A stretch of DNA of 48,630 nt from Paraburkholderia graminis C4D1M (lineage in GTDB: Bacteria; Pseudomonadota; Gammaproteobacteria; Burkholderiales; Burkholderiaceae), in assembly GCF_000172415.1 (NCBI RefSeq), contig NZ_ABLD01000031.1, positions 1-48,630 on the forward strand, given 5' to 3'. Positions within the stretch are counted from its first letter, which is position 1. Every line of letters begins with the position of its first letter. Below are positions 8,201-16,478 of the stretch, one piece after another. Made by a program: the position numbers and the translations under genes. The notes below the pieces were generated by a model. The model was given only the letters and a program-made list of their open reading frames with translations, was not told the DNA's origin and searched no databases.

Positions 8201-9151
8201 TCATTCCGCGCGCGGCGCCTGAAGCGGCGCGGCGATGCCGGTCAGGCCGAGCATCAGGTCGTCGCCGGCGCGGCCGGGCAGCGTTTCGCGGGCCACCTCC
8301 AGCCAGGCGCGCGCCGCGTGCGACAGATAGCCGTCACGGCGCCAGCCCATCGCCATTTCCCATGGAATCTCCGGCTCGACCACCGGCAGGCAGGTGAACT
8401 GCGCGGGATCGAGCCGCCGGCAATAAGGCGCGGGCAGCAACGCGATGCCGACGCCGGCAAGCACCAGCGCCGCCATGAAATCCCAGTGTCCGCTGCGTCC
8501 GACGATAGTCGGCGCGAACCCGGCGACGCGGCACGCGTTTAGCACGACGTCGTTAAGCGCCAGGCTCTCGCCGTAGAACACGAACGGCTCGTTCGCGAGC
8601 TGTGCGAGCGGCACTTCGCGCAATTCGTCCCAGGGCGAGCCGGTGCGCGCGACGAGCCAAAGCAATTGACGAGTGATCGGCAGCACGTCGATATTGGCCG
8701 GGTCCACCGGCTGCAGCACGCCGCCGAGTTCGAGCTCGCCGTTGATGAGCGCCGTCTCGATGGCGCGCGAGCCCTGCTCGAACAGCTTCAGCTCGATCTT
8801 CGGGTAGCGCTGGCGGAACGTGGCAATGGCCGGCGTGAAGAGCGAGCCGCCCATCGGCGGAATACCGATGGTGAGCTCGCCGCGGCCGAGCGTGCCGAGA
8901 TCGTTCAGTTCCGCCTGCAACTGCGCGTGCGCGGCGAGCACTTCCTGACCGCGCTGATAGACGATGCGGCCGGCGTCGGTGAGCACCATCTGCCGGCCGT
9001 CGCGCAGCAGCAGCGGCGAGCCGATCTCGTCTTCGAGCGACTTCACCATCTTGCTGATGGTGGGCTGGGTGACGAACATCTGCTCGGCGGCGACGGTGAA
9101 GCTCTGCTGACGAACGACTTCGACGAAATAGCGCAGGGCACGCAGTTCCAC
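8201..9151 (-). CDS. LysR-family transcriptional regulator
   Basis: A 316-residue LysR-type regulator. The N-terminal winged helix-turn-helix is plain at residues 1-60 (LRALRYFVEVVRQQSF, FVTQPTISKMVKSLEDEIG, LLLRDGRQMVLTDAG). It is followed by the periplasmic-binding-like effector domain starting near residue 90 (GELTIGIPPMGGSLFTPAIA). The effector domain resembles the YwbI/CidR branch, which in other bacteria controls cidA/lrgB-type genes, but no such genes are adjacent here, so the target is unknown. A symmetric site 14 bp before its start suggests autoregulation. It converges on the OmpA-family gene and diverges from the glycosyltransferase. Confidence 0.88.
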   Translation of the reverse strand: MELRALRYFVEVVRQQSFTVAAEQMFVTQPTISKMVKSLEDEIGSPLLLRDGRQMVLTDAGRIVYQRGQEVLAAHAQLQAELNDLGTLGRGELTIGIPPMGGSLFTPAIATFRQRYPKIELKLFEQGSRAIETALINGELELGGVLQPVDPANIDVLPITRQLLWLVARTGSPWDELREVPLAQLANEPFVFYGESLALNDVVLNACRVAGFAPTIVGRSGHWDFMAALVLAGVGIALLPAPYCRRLDPAQFTCLPVVEPEIPWEMAMGWRRDGYLSHAARAWLEVARETLPGRAGDDLMLGLTGIAAPLQAPRAE

Positions 9152-9161
9152 GGTCGGGCTC

Positions 9162-9213
9162 CCGATTCCATATTGGAATGAATCGGGCGATTGTAAGTCA
9201 TGGCATTTATGAC
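9162..9213. promoter_or_regulatory. Candidate LysR operator (nested inverted repeats)
   Basis: ATTCCA-TAT-TGGAAT at 9165-9179 contains the LysR-box form T-N11-A. It is flanked by CCGATTC (9162-9168) and GAATCGG (9180-9186). A second inverted repeat, GTCAT/ATGAC, spans 9197-9213. The first lies 14 bp from the regulator's ATG (9151), which fits autoregulation. The sites also lie upstream of the divergent glycosyltransferase. Confidence 0.55.
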
Positions 9214-9332
9214 GGCGAGGGCGGCTTCGACAATCGCTCGGCCTTGCAACGCGCGCCTAATATTGAGACGTGCGGTGCGAACCGCGAGCTACGATTGCCA
9301 CCTTTGACGCGACCGGCTGCCGCCGCTTCCCC

Positions 9333-10160
9333 ATGACGCCCGCTTCTGCTATCTGCATCGTTATTCCCTGCTACAACGGCGCGTCGACGCTCGCTCGCGC
9401 GCTCGATAGCTGCCGCATTCAGCCGGAGACCGCGCAGATCATCGTGGTGGACGATGGTTCGACCGATGCGTCCGCGGAGTTGGTCCAGCAATACGCAGAC
9501 ATCGACCCGCGCGTGCAACTGCTGCGCATGCCGGGCAACGGCGGCGCGGCGCGGGCGCGCAACTGGGGCGCGCTGCACGCGTCGCACGATCTGCTCGCCT
9601 TTCTCGATGCCGACGACGAATATCTGCCCGGCGCGCTGACTGCGGCAAGCGGGTTTCTCGCGCACTATCCGAAGCAGGTGTCGGTGCGGCTCGACGTCGA
9701 GTACGTCGATTTCCCCGCCGACATCACCGGCCACCCGGATTTTGCGCAGCACGCGGCGACGCTCAGCAACACGGTGCCGAGCAGTCTCGTGGTGCGCCGT
9801 GCGGTGTACGCGGCGCTTGGCGGCTTTCCGATGGATGACGCGTTTCGCCGTATCGGCGGCGAGGATGGCGCGTTCTCGTGGGCGCTGCGGGAGATGTTCG
9901 GCAATCCGCGGCTGCCGGACGTGAAGCGCGTGCGCATGCATTACCACGCGGGCATTCACGCCGAGCGGTATTTCCGCATTGCGTTTGGCTGGTTGACGCC
10001 GTCGCCCGCCGACGTGACCGACGCGTTCTCTTTTTCGCTGCGCTTTCTCGAGAGGGCGCAAGCGGGCATCGCGCAGTTGCGCGGCGCGGATCTCGCCGCC
10101 GAGGCCGCAATGCCGGCGGCGGGCGAGGCCGCTGCCACGGCGGACGGAAAGCCGTGCTGA
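9333..10160 (+). CDS. Family 2 (GT-A fold) glycosyltransferase
   Basis: A 275-residue single-domain glycosyltransferase. The nucleotide-sugar-binding start is ICIVIPCYNGASTLARALDS, followed by VVDDGSTDAS and the metal-binding DxD-type motif FLDADDEY near residue 94. There are no membrane helices or signal peptide, so it acts at the cytoplasmic face on a donor that cannot be told from sequence. ATG 9333 starts the protein directly at the fold. An upstream ATG at 9270 adds 21 residues unlike the family. It is not in an obvious polysaccharide cluster. The C-terminal 80 residues (about 195-275) contain no motif I recognise. Confidence 0.85.
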   Translation: MTPASAICIVIPCYNGASTLARALDSCRIQPETAQIIVVDDGSTDASAELVQQYADIDPRVQLLRMPGNGGAARARNWGALHASHDLLAFLDADDEYLPGALTAASGFLAHYPKQVSVRLDVEYVDFPADITGHPDFAQHAATLSNTVPSSLVVRRAVYAALGGFPMDDAFRRIGGEDGAFSWALREMFGNPRLPDVKRVRMHYHAGIHAERYFRIAFGWLTPSPADVTDAFSFSLRFLERAQAGIAQLRGADLAAEAAMPAAGEAAATADGKPC

Positions 10161-10359
10161 AGTTGCGCTGTTAGGTGGGGCGGCGTCTGTCTGTAACTGC
10201 GCTGGCAACTATGTGTGGCCGGAGCCTGCGCAGCGGCCCAAAGGCGCCGCAACCAAGGCGAACACCGAGCCCCAATTCACGAGCCGCCGCCGCGTCGCCG
10301 CCTTCATCCACGGGCCCACAAGCGCCTCCGCCCCGCGCCCCACACCCATCCCAATTTGC

Positions 10360-10365
10360 TACAAT
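10360..10365 (+). promoter_or_regulatory. -10 hexamer of the ahcY riboswitch transcript
   Basis: TACAAT ends about 10 bp before the first paired bases of the riboswitch, so a transcript starting near 10372 would include the whole aptamer. The -35 region is C-rich and has no good match. The rest of the 10161-10374 stretch shows nothing else I can name. Confidence 0.55.
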
Positions 10366-10374
10366 CGCCGTTCG

Positions 10375-10509
10375 TCTTCGAGGAGCGTTGCGACGGGTAC
10401 CGCGAATCAGCATATATTCGCCGGCCGCCCGCCAGGCTCGAAGGCTTCAATCGGAGGGCCCGGATGCGCAATTGCGTTGTCCTATCCACCGCATCGAACC
10501 GCGCTCACG
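10375..10509 (+). promoter_or_regulatory. SAH (S-adenosylhomocysteine) riboswitch
   Basis: The leader of ahcY carries the conserved blocks of this riboswitch class. The 5' block is TTCGAGGAGCGTTGCGACGG (10377-10396), the middle block is GCCAGGCTCGAA (10431-10442), and the 3' block is AACCGCGCTCACG (about 10497-10509). GAGCG (10383-10387) pairs with CGCTC (10502-10506) to form P1. TTCGAG (10377-10382) is exactly complementary to CTCGAA (10437-10442), as expected for the pseudoknot. Members of the class bind SAH and turn on SAH-recycling genes. Here the aptamer ends about 25 bases before the AAAGGAGG of ahcY, so control of ribosome access is possible. Confidence 0.92.
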
Positions 10510-10545
10510 TCAAATTTCTAGTCACTATTTAGAAAGGAGGGCGTG

Positions 10546-11967
10546 ATGAACGCCGCAGTTATCGATTCCCAAGCTTCCCAGGATTACATCGTTGCCGACC
10601 TGTCGCTCGCCGACTGGGGCCGCAAGGAACTCACCATTGCAGAGACGGAAATGCCCGGCCTCATGCAAACGCGCGACGAATACAAGGCGCAGCAGCCGCT
10701 GAAGGGCGCGCGCATCGCCGGCTCGCTGCACATGACGATTCAGACCGGCGTGCTGATCGAAACGCTGACGGCGCTCGGCGCGGACGTGCGCTGGGCCTCG
10801 TGCAATATCTTCTCGACGCAGGATCACGCCGCCGCCGCCATCGCCAAGGCCGGCACGCCGGTGTTCGCGTTCAAGGGCGAGTCGCTCGACGAATACTGGG
10901 AGTTCTCGCACCGCATCTTCGAATGGCCGAACGGCGAGTTCGCCAACATGATTCTCGACGACGGCGGCGACGCGACGTTGCTGCTGATCCTCGGCTCGAA
11001 GGCAGAGAAAGACCGCTCGGTGATCGCCAAGCCGACCAACGAGGAAGAAGTCGCGCTGTACAAGTCGATCGAACGTCATCTGGACGCCGATCCGACGTGG
11101 TACTCCACGCGCCTCGCGCACATCAAGGGCGTGACGGAAGAAACCACGACGGGCGTGCATCGTCTGTATCAGATGGAAAAGGAAGGCCGCCTGCCGTTCC
11201 CGGCGATCAACGTCAACGACTCGGTCACCAAGTCGAAGTTCGACAATCTGTATGGCTGCCGTGAGTCGCTGGTCGACGGCATCAAGCGCGCGACCGACGT
11301 GATGATCGCGGGCAAGATCGCGGTCGTGGCCGGTTACGGCGACGTGGGCAAGGGCTGCGCGCAATCGCTGCGCGGTCTCGGCGCGACCGTGTGGGTCACG
11401 GAAATCGATCCGATCTGCGCGTTGCAAGCGGCGATGGAAGGCTACCGCGTCGTGACGATGGAATACGCAGCCGACAAGGCCGACATCTTCGTGACAGCAA
11501 CCGGCAACTATCACGTGATCAACCACGATCACATGAAGGCGATGCGTCACAACGCGATTGTCTGCAACATCGGTCACTTCGATTCGGAAATCGACGTCGC
11601 ATCGACGCGTCAGTACCAGTGGGACAACATCAAGCCGCAAGTCGACCACATCATTTTCCCGGACGGCAAGCGCGTGATTCTGCTGGCCGAAGGGCGTCTC
11701 GTGAACCTGGGCTGCGCGACGGGCCACCCGTCGTTCGTGATGTCCAACTCGTTCACGAACCAGACGCTCGCGCAGATCGAACTGTTCACGCAAGGCGACA
11801 AGTACGAGAACCGCGTGTACGTGCTGCCGAAGCATCTGGACGAGAAGGTCGCACGCCTGCATCTGGCGCGCATCGGCGCAACGCTGACCGTGCTGTCGGA
11901 CGATCAGGCCGGCTACATCGGCGTCGACAAGAACGGTCCGTTCAAGCCGAATCACTACCGCTACTAA
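10546..11967 (+). CDS. ahcY: Adenosylhomocysteinase (SAH hydrolase)
   Basis: A 473-residue NAD-dependent SAH hydrolase. It splits SAH to homocysteine and adenosine, removing the product inhibitor of methyltransferases and feeding methionine resynthesis. The substrate domain shows ETEMPGLM, GSLHMTIQTGVLIETL and NDSVTKSKFDN. The NAD-binding motif VVAGYGDVGKGCAQSL is in the middle, and HFDSEID and the C-terminal KPNHYRY needed for the oligomer are intact. The start is ATG 10546 behind AAAGGAGG at 10533-10540. A GTG just before it (10543) is possible. It is the first gene of the riboswitch-controlled unit with the membrane protein and metF. Confidence 0.97.
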   Translation: MNAAVIDSQASQDYIVADLSLADWGRKELTIAETEMPGLMQTRDEYKAQQPLKGARIAGSLHMTIQTGVLIETLTALGADVRWASCNIFSTQDHAAAAIAKAGTPVFAFKGESLDEYWEFSHRIFEWPNGEFANMILDDGGDATLLLILGSKAEKDRSVIAKPTNEEEVALYKSIERHLDADPTWYSTRLAHIKGVTEETTTGVHRLYQMEKEGRLPFPAINVNDSVTKSKFDNLYGCRESLVDGIKRATDVMIAGKIAVVAGYGDVGKGCAQSLRGLGATVWVTEIDPICALQAAMEGYRVVTMEYAADKADIFVTATGNYHVINHDHMKAMRHNAIVCNIGHFDSEIDVASTRQYQWDNIKPQVDHIIFPDGKRVILLAEGRLVNLGCATGHPSFVMSNSFTNQTLAQIELFTQGDKYENRVYVLPKHLDEKVARLHLARIGATLTVLSDDQAGYIGVDKNGPFKPNHYRY

Positions 11968-12021
11968 GCACGTGCGTTGCGGTGCGCCTTCGCGCTGCAA
12001 AACATGACGGTATGACGACGG

Positions 12022-12046
12022 AGCGGCGCACATGCGCCGCTTTCTT
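12022..12046 (+). terminator. Hairpin terminator or attenuator after ahcY
   Basis: A perfect 9-bp stem, AGCGGCGCA (12022-12030) with TGCGCCGCT (12033-12041), is followed by TTTCTT. It lies 55 bp downstream of ahcY and before the membrane-protein gene, so it would lower, not necessarily end, transcription into the downstream genes. Confidence 0.55.
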
Positions 12047-12100
12047 CACCATGCCCGCTTCCCATCGATTAACGGACATTCTGCCTGCAAGGAGCTTGAC

Positions 12101-12454
12101 ATGACCGTGCTGCTGACCTGGCTGATCAATGCGCTGGCGCTCCTGATCATCACCTACCTCGTTCCGTCAATTCATATCCGCAGCTTCGGCACCGCGCTGA
12201 TCGTCGCGGTCGTGCTCGGACTGATCAACACGGTCCTGCGCCCGGTGCTGATCCTGTTGACGCTGCCCGTCACGATCGTGACGCTGGGGCTCTTCATTCT
12301 GGTGGTCAATGCGCTGTGCTTCTGGCTGTGCGCGTCGCTGCTGAAGGGTTTCGAGGTCTCGGGATTCTGGTCGGCGTTCTTCGGCTCGATTCTGTACAGC
12401 ATCGTTTCATGGCTGCTGTCCGCGCTTATTTTCGGCAACCGCAGTCTCGGTTGA
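12101..12454 (+). CDS. Small YvlD/phage-holin-family (DUF360-type) membrane protein
   Basis: A 117-residue protein with four hydrophobic segments: residues about 2-22, 27-50, 53-77 and 87-112. The conserved block is GLINTVLRPVLILLTLPVTIVTLGLFILVVNAL, given here as its first 12 (GLINTVLRPVLI) and last 12 residues (LGLFILVVNALC). It fits the YvlD-like family that databases label phage holin family 4, although no phage genes are nearby and it is chromosomal in most bacteria. AAGGAG precedes ATG 12101. It sits between ahcY and metF with only 10 bp to metF, an arrangement common in beta-proteobacteria. Its role is unknown. Confidence 0.85.
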   Translation: MTVLLTWLINALALLIITYLVPSIHIRSFGTALIVAVVLGLINTVLRPVLILLTLPVTIVTLGLFILVVNALCFWLCASLLKGFEVSGFWSAFFGSILYSIVSWLLSALIFGNRSLG

Positions 12455-12464
12455 CATACTGATC

Positions 12465-13295
12465 ATGAACCCGATCGAACTTTCATTCGAATTCTTCCCG
12501 CCGAAGACGCAGGAAGGCGTCGACAAACTGCGCGCCACGCGTGCGCAGCTCGCGGCGCTCAAGCCCAAGTTCGTGTCCGTCACGTTCGGCGCCGGCGGCT
12601 CGACGCAGCAGGGCACGCTCGATACCGTCGTCGATATGGCGAAGGAAGGGCTCGAGGCCGCGCCGCATCTGTCGTGCATCGGCTCGTCCAAAGAGAGCCT
12701 GCGCGCGATTCTCAACCAGTACCGCGCGCATGGGATTCGCCATATCGTCGCGCTGCGCGGCGACCTGCCTTCGGGCATGGGCGAAGTCGGCGAGTTGCGT
12801 TATGCGTCGGAACTGGTGAGCTTTATCCGCGCCGAGTTCGGCGACTGGTTCTGGATCGAGGTGGCCGGCTATCCGGAATATCATCCGCAGTCGCGCTCGC
12901 CGCGTCACGATCTGGAAAACTTCGCCCGCAAGGTGAAGGCCGGCGCCAATTCCGCGATCACGCAGTACTTCTTCAACGCGGACGCGTACTTCCGTTTCGT
13001 CGACGACGCGAGGAAGCTCGGCGTCGATGTGCCGATCGTGCCGGGCATCATGCCGATCACGAACTTCTCGCAACTGATGCGCTTTTCGGAGATGTGCGGC
13101 GCGGAAGTGCCGCGCTGGATCGCGCGCCGGCTGGAGAGTTTCGGCGACGACCGCGAGTCGATCCGCGCATTCGGCCTCGACGTGGTGACCGACCTGTGCA
13201 AGCGCCTGGTCGATGCCAAGGTGCCCGGTTTGCATTTTTATACGCTGAACGGGGCGGCGGCGACCAAGGCGATTTGCGAGCGGTTGAAGGGCTGA
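12465..13295 (+). CDS. metF: 5,10-methylenetetrahydrofolate reductase
   Basis: A 276-residue flavoprotein that reduces 5,10-methylene-THF to 5-methyl-THF, the methyl donor for methionine synthesis. The N-terminal SFEFFPPKTQEGVDKL and VSVTFGAGGSTQQGT, then HLSCIGSS, IVALRGDLP and EVAGYPEYHPQS, are hallmarks of the bacterial TIM-barrel enzyme. FFNADAYFRFVDD and PGIMPITNFSQL follow. The length matches bacterial MetF, without the eukaryotic regulatory domain. It is the third gene of the SAH riboswitch unit, so methyl-THF production and SAH removal are co-controlled. The ribosome-binding site before ATG 12465 is weak, which suggests coupling to the preceding gene. Confidence 0.96.
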   Translation: MNPIELSFEFFPPKTQEGVDKLRATRAQLAALKPKFVSVTFGAGGSTQQGTLDTVVDMAKEGLEAAPHLSCIGSSKESLRAILNQYRAHGIRHIVALRGDLPSGMGEVGELRYASELVSFIRAEFGDWFWIEVAGYPEYHPQSRSPRHDLENFARKVKAGANSAITQYFFNADAYFRFVDDARKLGVDVPIVPGIMPITNFSQLMRFSEMCGAEVPRWIARRLESFGDDRESIRAFGLDVVTDLCKRLVDAKVPGLHFYTLNGAAATKAICERLKG

Positions 13296-13305
13296 GCGTC
13301 GAACA

Positions 13306-13364
13306 ACCAACGGTTATCGCTTCCGTTGGTCCTCCGCAGACCGCCGCGCGAATGATGCGCGGCG
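13306..13364 (+). terminator. Two hairpins after metF
   Basis: ACCAACGG (13306-13313) pairs with CCGTTGGT (13323-13330), and CGCCGCGC (13342-13349) pairs with GCGCGGCG (13357-13364). Both are perfect 8-bp stems just after the metF stop. Neither has a T tract, so intrinsic termination is possible but not shown. Confidence 0.4.
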
Positions 13365-13531
13365 CGTCTCGCGGACATTTTTCTTCCCGTGTTTTTCCGA
13401 GCCCTGCGGCAGAACACTCAAACGATTCCCCCAAAACCGCCCCAATCACCTACTCTGAAAGTCATTCGAAAGAGCGCTGCAAATATCCGCCGGGGCGCGC
13501 CAGCGGCGGCATCGCCGATAATTTCCTCTGC

Positions 13532-13560
13532 TTGTGACACCGGGGAAAGCTCAGTAATAT
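13532..13560 (+). promoter_or_regulatory. Candidate sigma-70 promoter of the dpp operon
   Basis: TTGTGA (13532-13537) and TAATAT (13555-13560) are 17 bp apart, each matching four of six consensus bases. They lie 43 bp before the dppA ATG, which has GGAGGA at 13594-13599. The rest of the 307-bp gap between metF and dppA holds the two hairpins and nothing else I recognise. Confidence 0.5.
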
Positions 13561-13602
13561 CGCGCTACGCTGGCGTCAGCCAGCCCCGAACCTGGAGGAA
13601 AC

Positions 13603-15231
13603 ATGAAGCAAAACAATCTGTTGCGCGCCGCGCGTGTTACGACGCTCGTCGCAGCTGCAGCGGCATCGCTGGTGGGCGCAAACAGCGCGCGCGCCGAGAT
13701 TCCGAACAAGACACTCGTCTACTGCTCAGAAGGCAGCCCCGCGGGTTTCGATCCGGCCCAGTACACCACGGGCACCGATTTCACGGCCAATACGTTCACC
13801 GTCTATAACCGCCTCGTCGAATTCGAGCGCGGCGGCACGAAGGTCGAGCCGGGCCTCGCCGAAAAGTGGGATGTCTCCGCGGACGGCAAGACGTACACGT
13901 TCCATCTGCGTCACGGCGTGAAGTTCCAGACCACGTCGTTCTTCAAGCCGACGCGCGAATTCAACGCGGACGACGTCCTGTTCACGTTCGAGCGCATGCT
14001 CGACACCAATCAGCCGTTCCGCAAGGCCTACTCCGTGCAGTTTCCGTACTTCACGGACATGGGCCTCGACAAGCTGATCACGAAGGTCGAGAAGGTCGAT
14101 CCGTACACGGTCAAGTTCACGCTGAAGGAAGTCAACGCGCCGTTCATCCAGAACATGGCGATGGAATACGCGTCGATTCTCTCGGCCGAATATGGCGACC
14201 AGTTGCTGAAGGCCGGCAAGGCCGCGGACATCAACCAGTTCCCGGTCGGCACCGGTCCGTTCATCTTCCGCAGCTATACGAAAGACGCGACGATCCGCTT
14301 CGACGGCAATCCGGATTACTGGAAGCCGAACGCGGTCAAGATCTCGAAGCTGATCTTCTCGATCACGCCGGACGCCGGTGTGCGCGTGCAGAAGCTCAAG
14401 CGCGACGAATGCCAGGTGATGAGCTATCCGCGTCCCGCCGACATCGCGCCGCTGAAGGCTGAATCGAGCCTTGCGATGCCGTCGCAGCCGGGCTTCAACC
14501 TCGGCTATCTCGCGTACAACGTGACGCACAAGCCGGTCGACAAGGTCGAAGTGCGTCAGGCGCTCGACATGGCGATCAACAAGAAGGCGATCATCGACTC
14601 CGTGTACCAGGGCGCAGGCCAGGCCGCCACGAATCCGATGCCGCCGACGCAATGGTCCTATGACAAGAACCTGAAGGGCGCATCGTACGATGCGGACAAG
14701 GCCAAGGCGCTGCTCGCGAAGGCCGGCTATCCGAACGGCTTCGACATCACGTTGTGGGCCATGCCCGTGCAACGCGCGTACAACCCGAACGCCCGCCTGA
14801 TGGCGGAAATGATCCAGGCCGACTGGGCCAAGATCGGCGTGAAGGCGAAGATCGTCACCTACGAGTGGGGCGAGTACATCAAGCGCGCGCACGCAGGTGA
14901 GGACGACACCATGCTGATCGGCTGGACGGGCGACAATGGCGATCCGGACAACTGGCTCGGCACGCTGCTCGGCTGCGACGCGGTGAACGGCAACAACTTC
15001 TCGAAGTGGTGCCACAAGCCTTTCGAAGAGTTGATCCAGAAGGGCCGCGCAACGTCCGATCAGGGCGCGCGCACGGCGGCCTACACGAAGGCGCAGGAAA
15101 TCTTCGCGCAACAACTGCCGTTCTCGCCGATCGCTCACTCGACGGTCTATCAGCCTGTCAGCAAGAAGGTGAACGACATGCGCATCGAGCCGCTCGGCTA
15201 TGCGCGCTTCGACGGCGTGAGCGTCAAGTAA
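13603..15231 (+). CDS. dppA: Dipeptide ABC transporter substrate-binding protein
   Basis: A 542-residue periplasmic peptide-binding protein of the SBP_bac_5 family. A Sec signal peptide occupies about residues 1-31 (basic start, then VTTLVAAAAASLVGA, cleavage after NSARA). The mature protein opens with the family pattern KTLVYCSEGSPAGFDPAQYT. Later blocks include GTGPFIFRSY, VRQALDMAINKKAII and ADWAKIGVKAKIVTYEWGEY, and the C-terminal FSPIAHSTVY. Length and motifs match E. coli DppA (535 residues), which binds dipeptides and can also serve haem uptake with DppBCDF. A hairpin before dppB would make this binding protein more abundant than the permease. Confidence 0.93.
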   Translation: MKQNNLLRAARVTTLVAAAAASLVGANSARAEIPNKTLVYCSEGSPAGFDPAQYTTGTDFTANTFTVYNRLVEFERGGTKVEPGLAEKWDVSADGKTYTFHLRHGVKFQTTSFFKPTREFNADDVLFTFERMLDTNQPFRKAYSVQFPYFTDMGLDKLITKVEKVDPYTVKFTLKEVNAPFIQNMAMEYASILSAEYGDQLLKAGKAADINQFPVGTGPFIFRSYTKDATIRFDGNPDYWKPNAVKISKLIFSITPDAGVRVQKLKRDECQVMSYPRPADIAPLKAESSLAMPSQPGFNLGYLAYNVTHKPVDKVEVRQALDMAINKKAIIDSVYQGAGQAATNPMPPTQWSYDKNLKGASYDADKAKALLAKAGYPNGFDITLWAMPVQRAYNPNARLMAEMIQADWAKIGVKAKIVTYEWGEYIKRAHAGEDDTMLIGWTGDNGDPDNWLGTLLGCDAVNGNNFSKWCHKPFEELIQKGRATSDQGARTAAYTKAQEIFAQQLPFSPIAHSTVYQPVSKKVNDMRIEPLGYARFDGVSVK

Positions 15232-15311
15232 GGCGCCCGCCAACCTGTCGGGCAAGTCGTAAAATTCGCGCAGTACGCTTTTCGCACGGTTAGAAAACTG
15301 GTCGAAATGGT

Positions 15312-15355
15312 CCGGCGACCGGGGTCACGAGCCCTCGTCGCCGGTTGCGTTTTTT
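15312..15355 (+). terminator. Attenuating terminator between dppA and dppB
   Basis: CCGGCGAC (15312-15319) pairs with GTCGCCGG (15337-15344) across a 17-base loop, followed five bases later by a six-T run (15350-15355). Partial termination here is typical for operons that need excess binding protein. Confidence 0.65.
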
Positions 15356-15381
15356 CTTCATCAAGACCATAGGGACGAACC

Positions 15382-16392
15382 ATGTTCCGCTTTGTTTTGC
15401 GCCGCATAGGCATGGTGATACCGACGTTCATCGGCATCACGATCCTTGCATTCGCGCTGATTCACCTGATACCGGGCGATCCCATCGAAGTGATGATGGG
15501 CGAGCGCGGCGTCGATCCGGCCATGCACGCCGCAGCGATGCACCGGCTAGGACTCGACGAACCTCTGCCGATGCAGTACGTCCACTACATCGGACGCGCG
15601 CTTCACGGCGACCTCGGCACATCCATCATCACGAACACCAGCGTCATGGGCGAATTCCTCGCCCGTTTCCCCGCGACCGTCGAACTGTCGATCTGCGCGA
15701 TGCTGTTCGCGCTGATAGTCGGCCTGCCGGCGGGCGTGTTCGCTGCGCTCAGGCGCGGCACGGCGGTCGATCACGGCGTGATGGGCACGGCGCTCACCGG
15801 CTATTCGATGCCGATCTTCTGGTGGGGCTTGATCCTCATCATGGTGTTCTCGGTGAAGCTCGGCTGGACGCCTGTGTCGGGCCGCATCGCGGTCGAATAC
15901 GACATTCCGCACGTGACCGGCTTCATGCTGATCGACGCGATGATGTCCACCGACGAAGGCGCGTTCAAGTCCGCATTGAGCCATCTGATTTTGCCGGCCA
16001 TCGTGCTCGGCACGATTCCGCTCGCGGTCGTTGCACGCATGACGCGTTCGTCGATGCTCGAAGTGCTGCGCGAGGACTACATTCGCACGGCGCGCGCGAA
16101 GGGTTTGTCGCCTGGGCGCGTGATCGTGGTTCATGCATTGCGCAATGCGTTGATCCCGGTGGTGACCGTGATCGGTCTGCAGGTCGGTACGCTGCTTGCG
16201 GGCGCGGTGCTGACGGAGACGCTGTTTTCGTGGCCGGGCATCGGTAAGTGGCTGATCGACGCGATTGGCCGCCGCGATTATCCGGTCGTGCAGGGCGGTA
16301 TCCTGATGATCGCCACACTGGTTATCTTTGTGAACCTCGTCGTCGATCTGTTGTACGGCGTGCTCAACCCGCGCATCCGCCATACGAGGTAA
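15382..16392 (+). CDS. dppB: Dipeptide ABC transporter permease, DppB
   Basis: A 336-residue inner-membrane permease with about six helices. The N-terminal LRRIGMVIPTFIGITILAFAL and the GDPIEVMMGERG loop are typical of DppB/OppB. The EAA motif, which contacts the ATPases, reads REDYIRTARAKGLSPGRVIV near residues 231-250. It pairs with DppC to form the channel. The start is ATG 15382, after an AGGGACG stretch. The stop at 16390-16392 is separated from dppC by a palindromic repeat insertion, whereas dppC, dppD and dppF are otherwise tightly packed. Confidence 0.95.
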   Translation: MFRFVLRRIGMVIPTFIGITILAFALIHLIPGDPIEVMMGERGVDPAMHAAAMHRLGLDEPLPMQYVHYIGRALHGDLGTSIITNTSVMGEFLARFPATVELSICAMLFALIVGLPAGVFAALRRGTAVDHGVMGTALTGYSMPIFWWGLILIMVFSVKLGWTPVSGRIAVEYDIPHVTGFMLIDAMMSTDEGAFKSALSHLILPAIVLGTIPLAVVARMTRSSMLEVLREDYIRTARAKGLSPGRVIVVHALRNALIPVVTVIGLQVGTLLAGAVLTETLFSWPGIGKWLIDAIGRRDYPVVQGGILMIATLVIFVNLVVDLLYGVLNPRIRHTR

Positions 16393-16395
16393 GAC

Positions 16396-16478
16396 ATGAA
16401 CCCCCACGCTCACATTCGTTCGCTGCCCCCCGAGGGGGCGCATGCCTCCCTTGAGGCGGCTCCGCGGGAGGCATGACG
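16396..16478 (+). repeat. Palindromic REP-like element between dppB and dppC
   Basis: An 80-bp insert starting CCCCCACGCTCACATTCG contains two stems. GCCCCC-CGA-GGGGGC lies near 16424-16438, and ATGCCTCCC (16442-16450) pairs with GGGAGGCAT (16466-16474). I recall closely similar GC-rich dispersed palindromes between genes in Burkholderiales genomes. It encodes an open frame of 26 codons (ATG 16396 to TGA 16474-16476) that overlaps the first possible dppC ATG. The GGGAGG used as dppC ribosome-binding site lies inside the second stem. Confidence 0.7.

Noticed and set aside
12101..12454. Phage holin as a sign of a prophage
   Set aside because: The database label is misleading. The protein is a chromosomal YvlD-type membrane protein between two methyl-cycle genes, with no other phage gene.
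16396..16476. The 26-codon frame in the dppB-dppC insert as a real peptide gene
   Set aside because: The sequence is a dispersed palindromic repeat whose frame is open because of its composition. I treat it as a possible coupler, not a protein gene.
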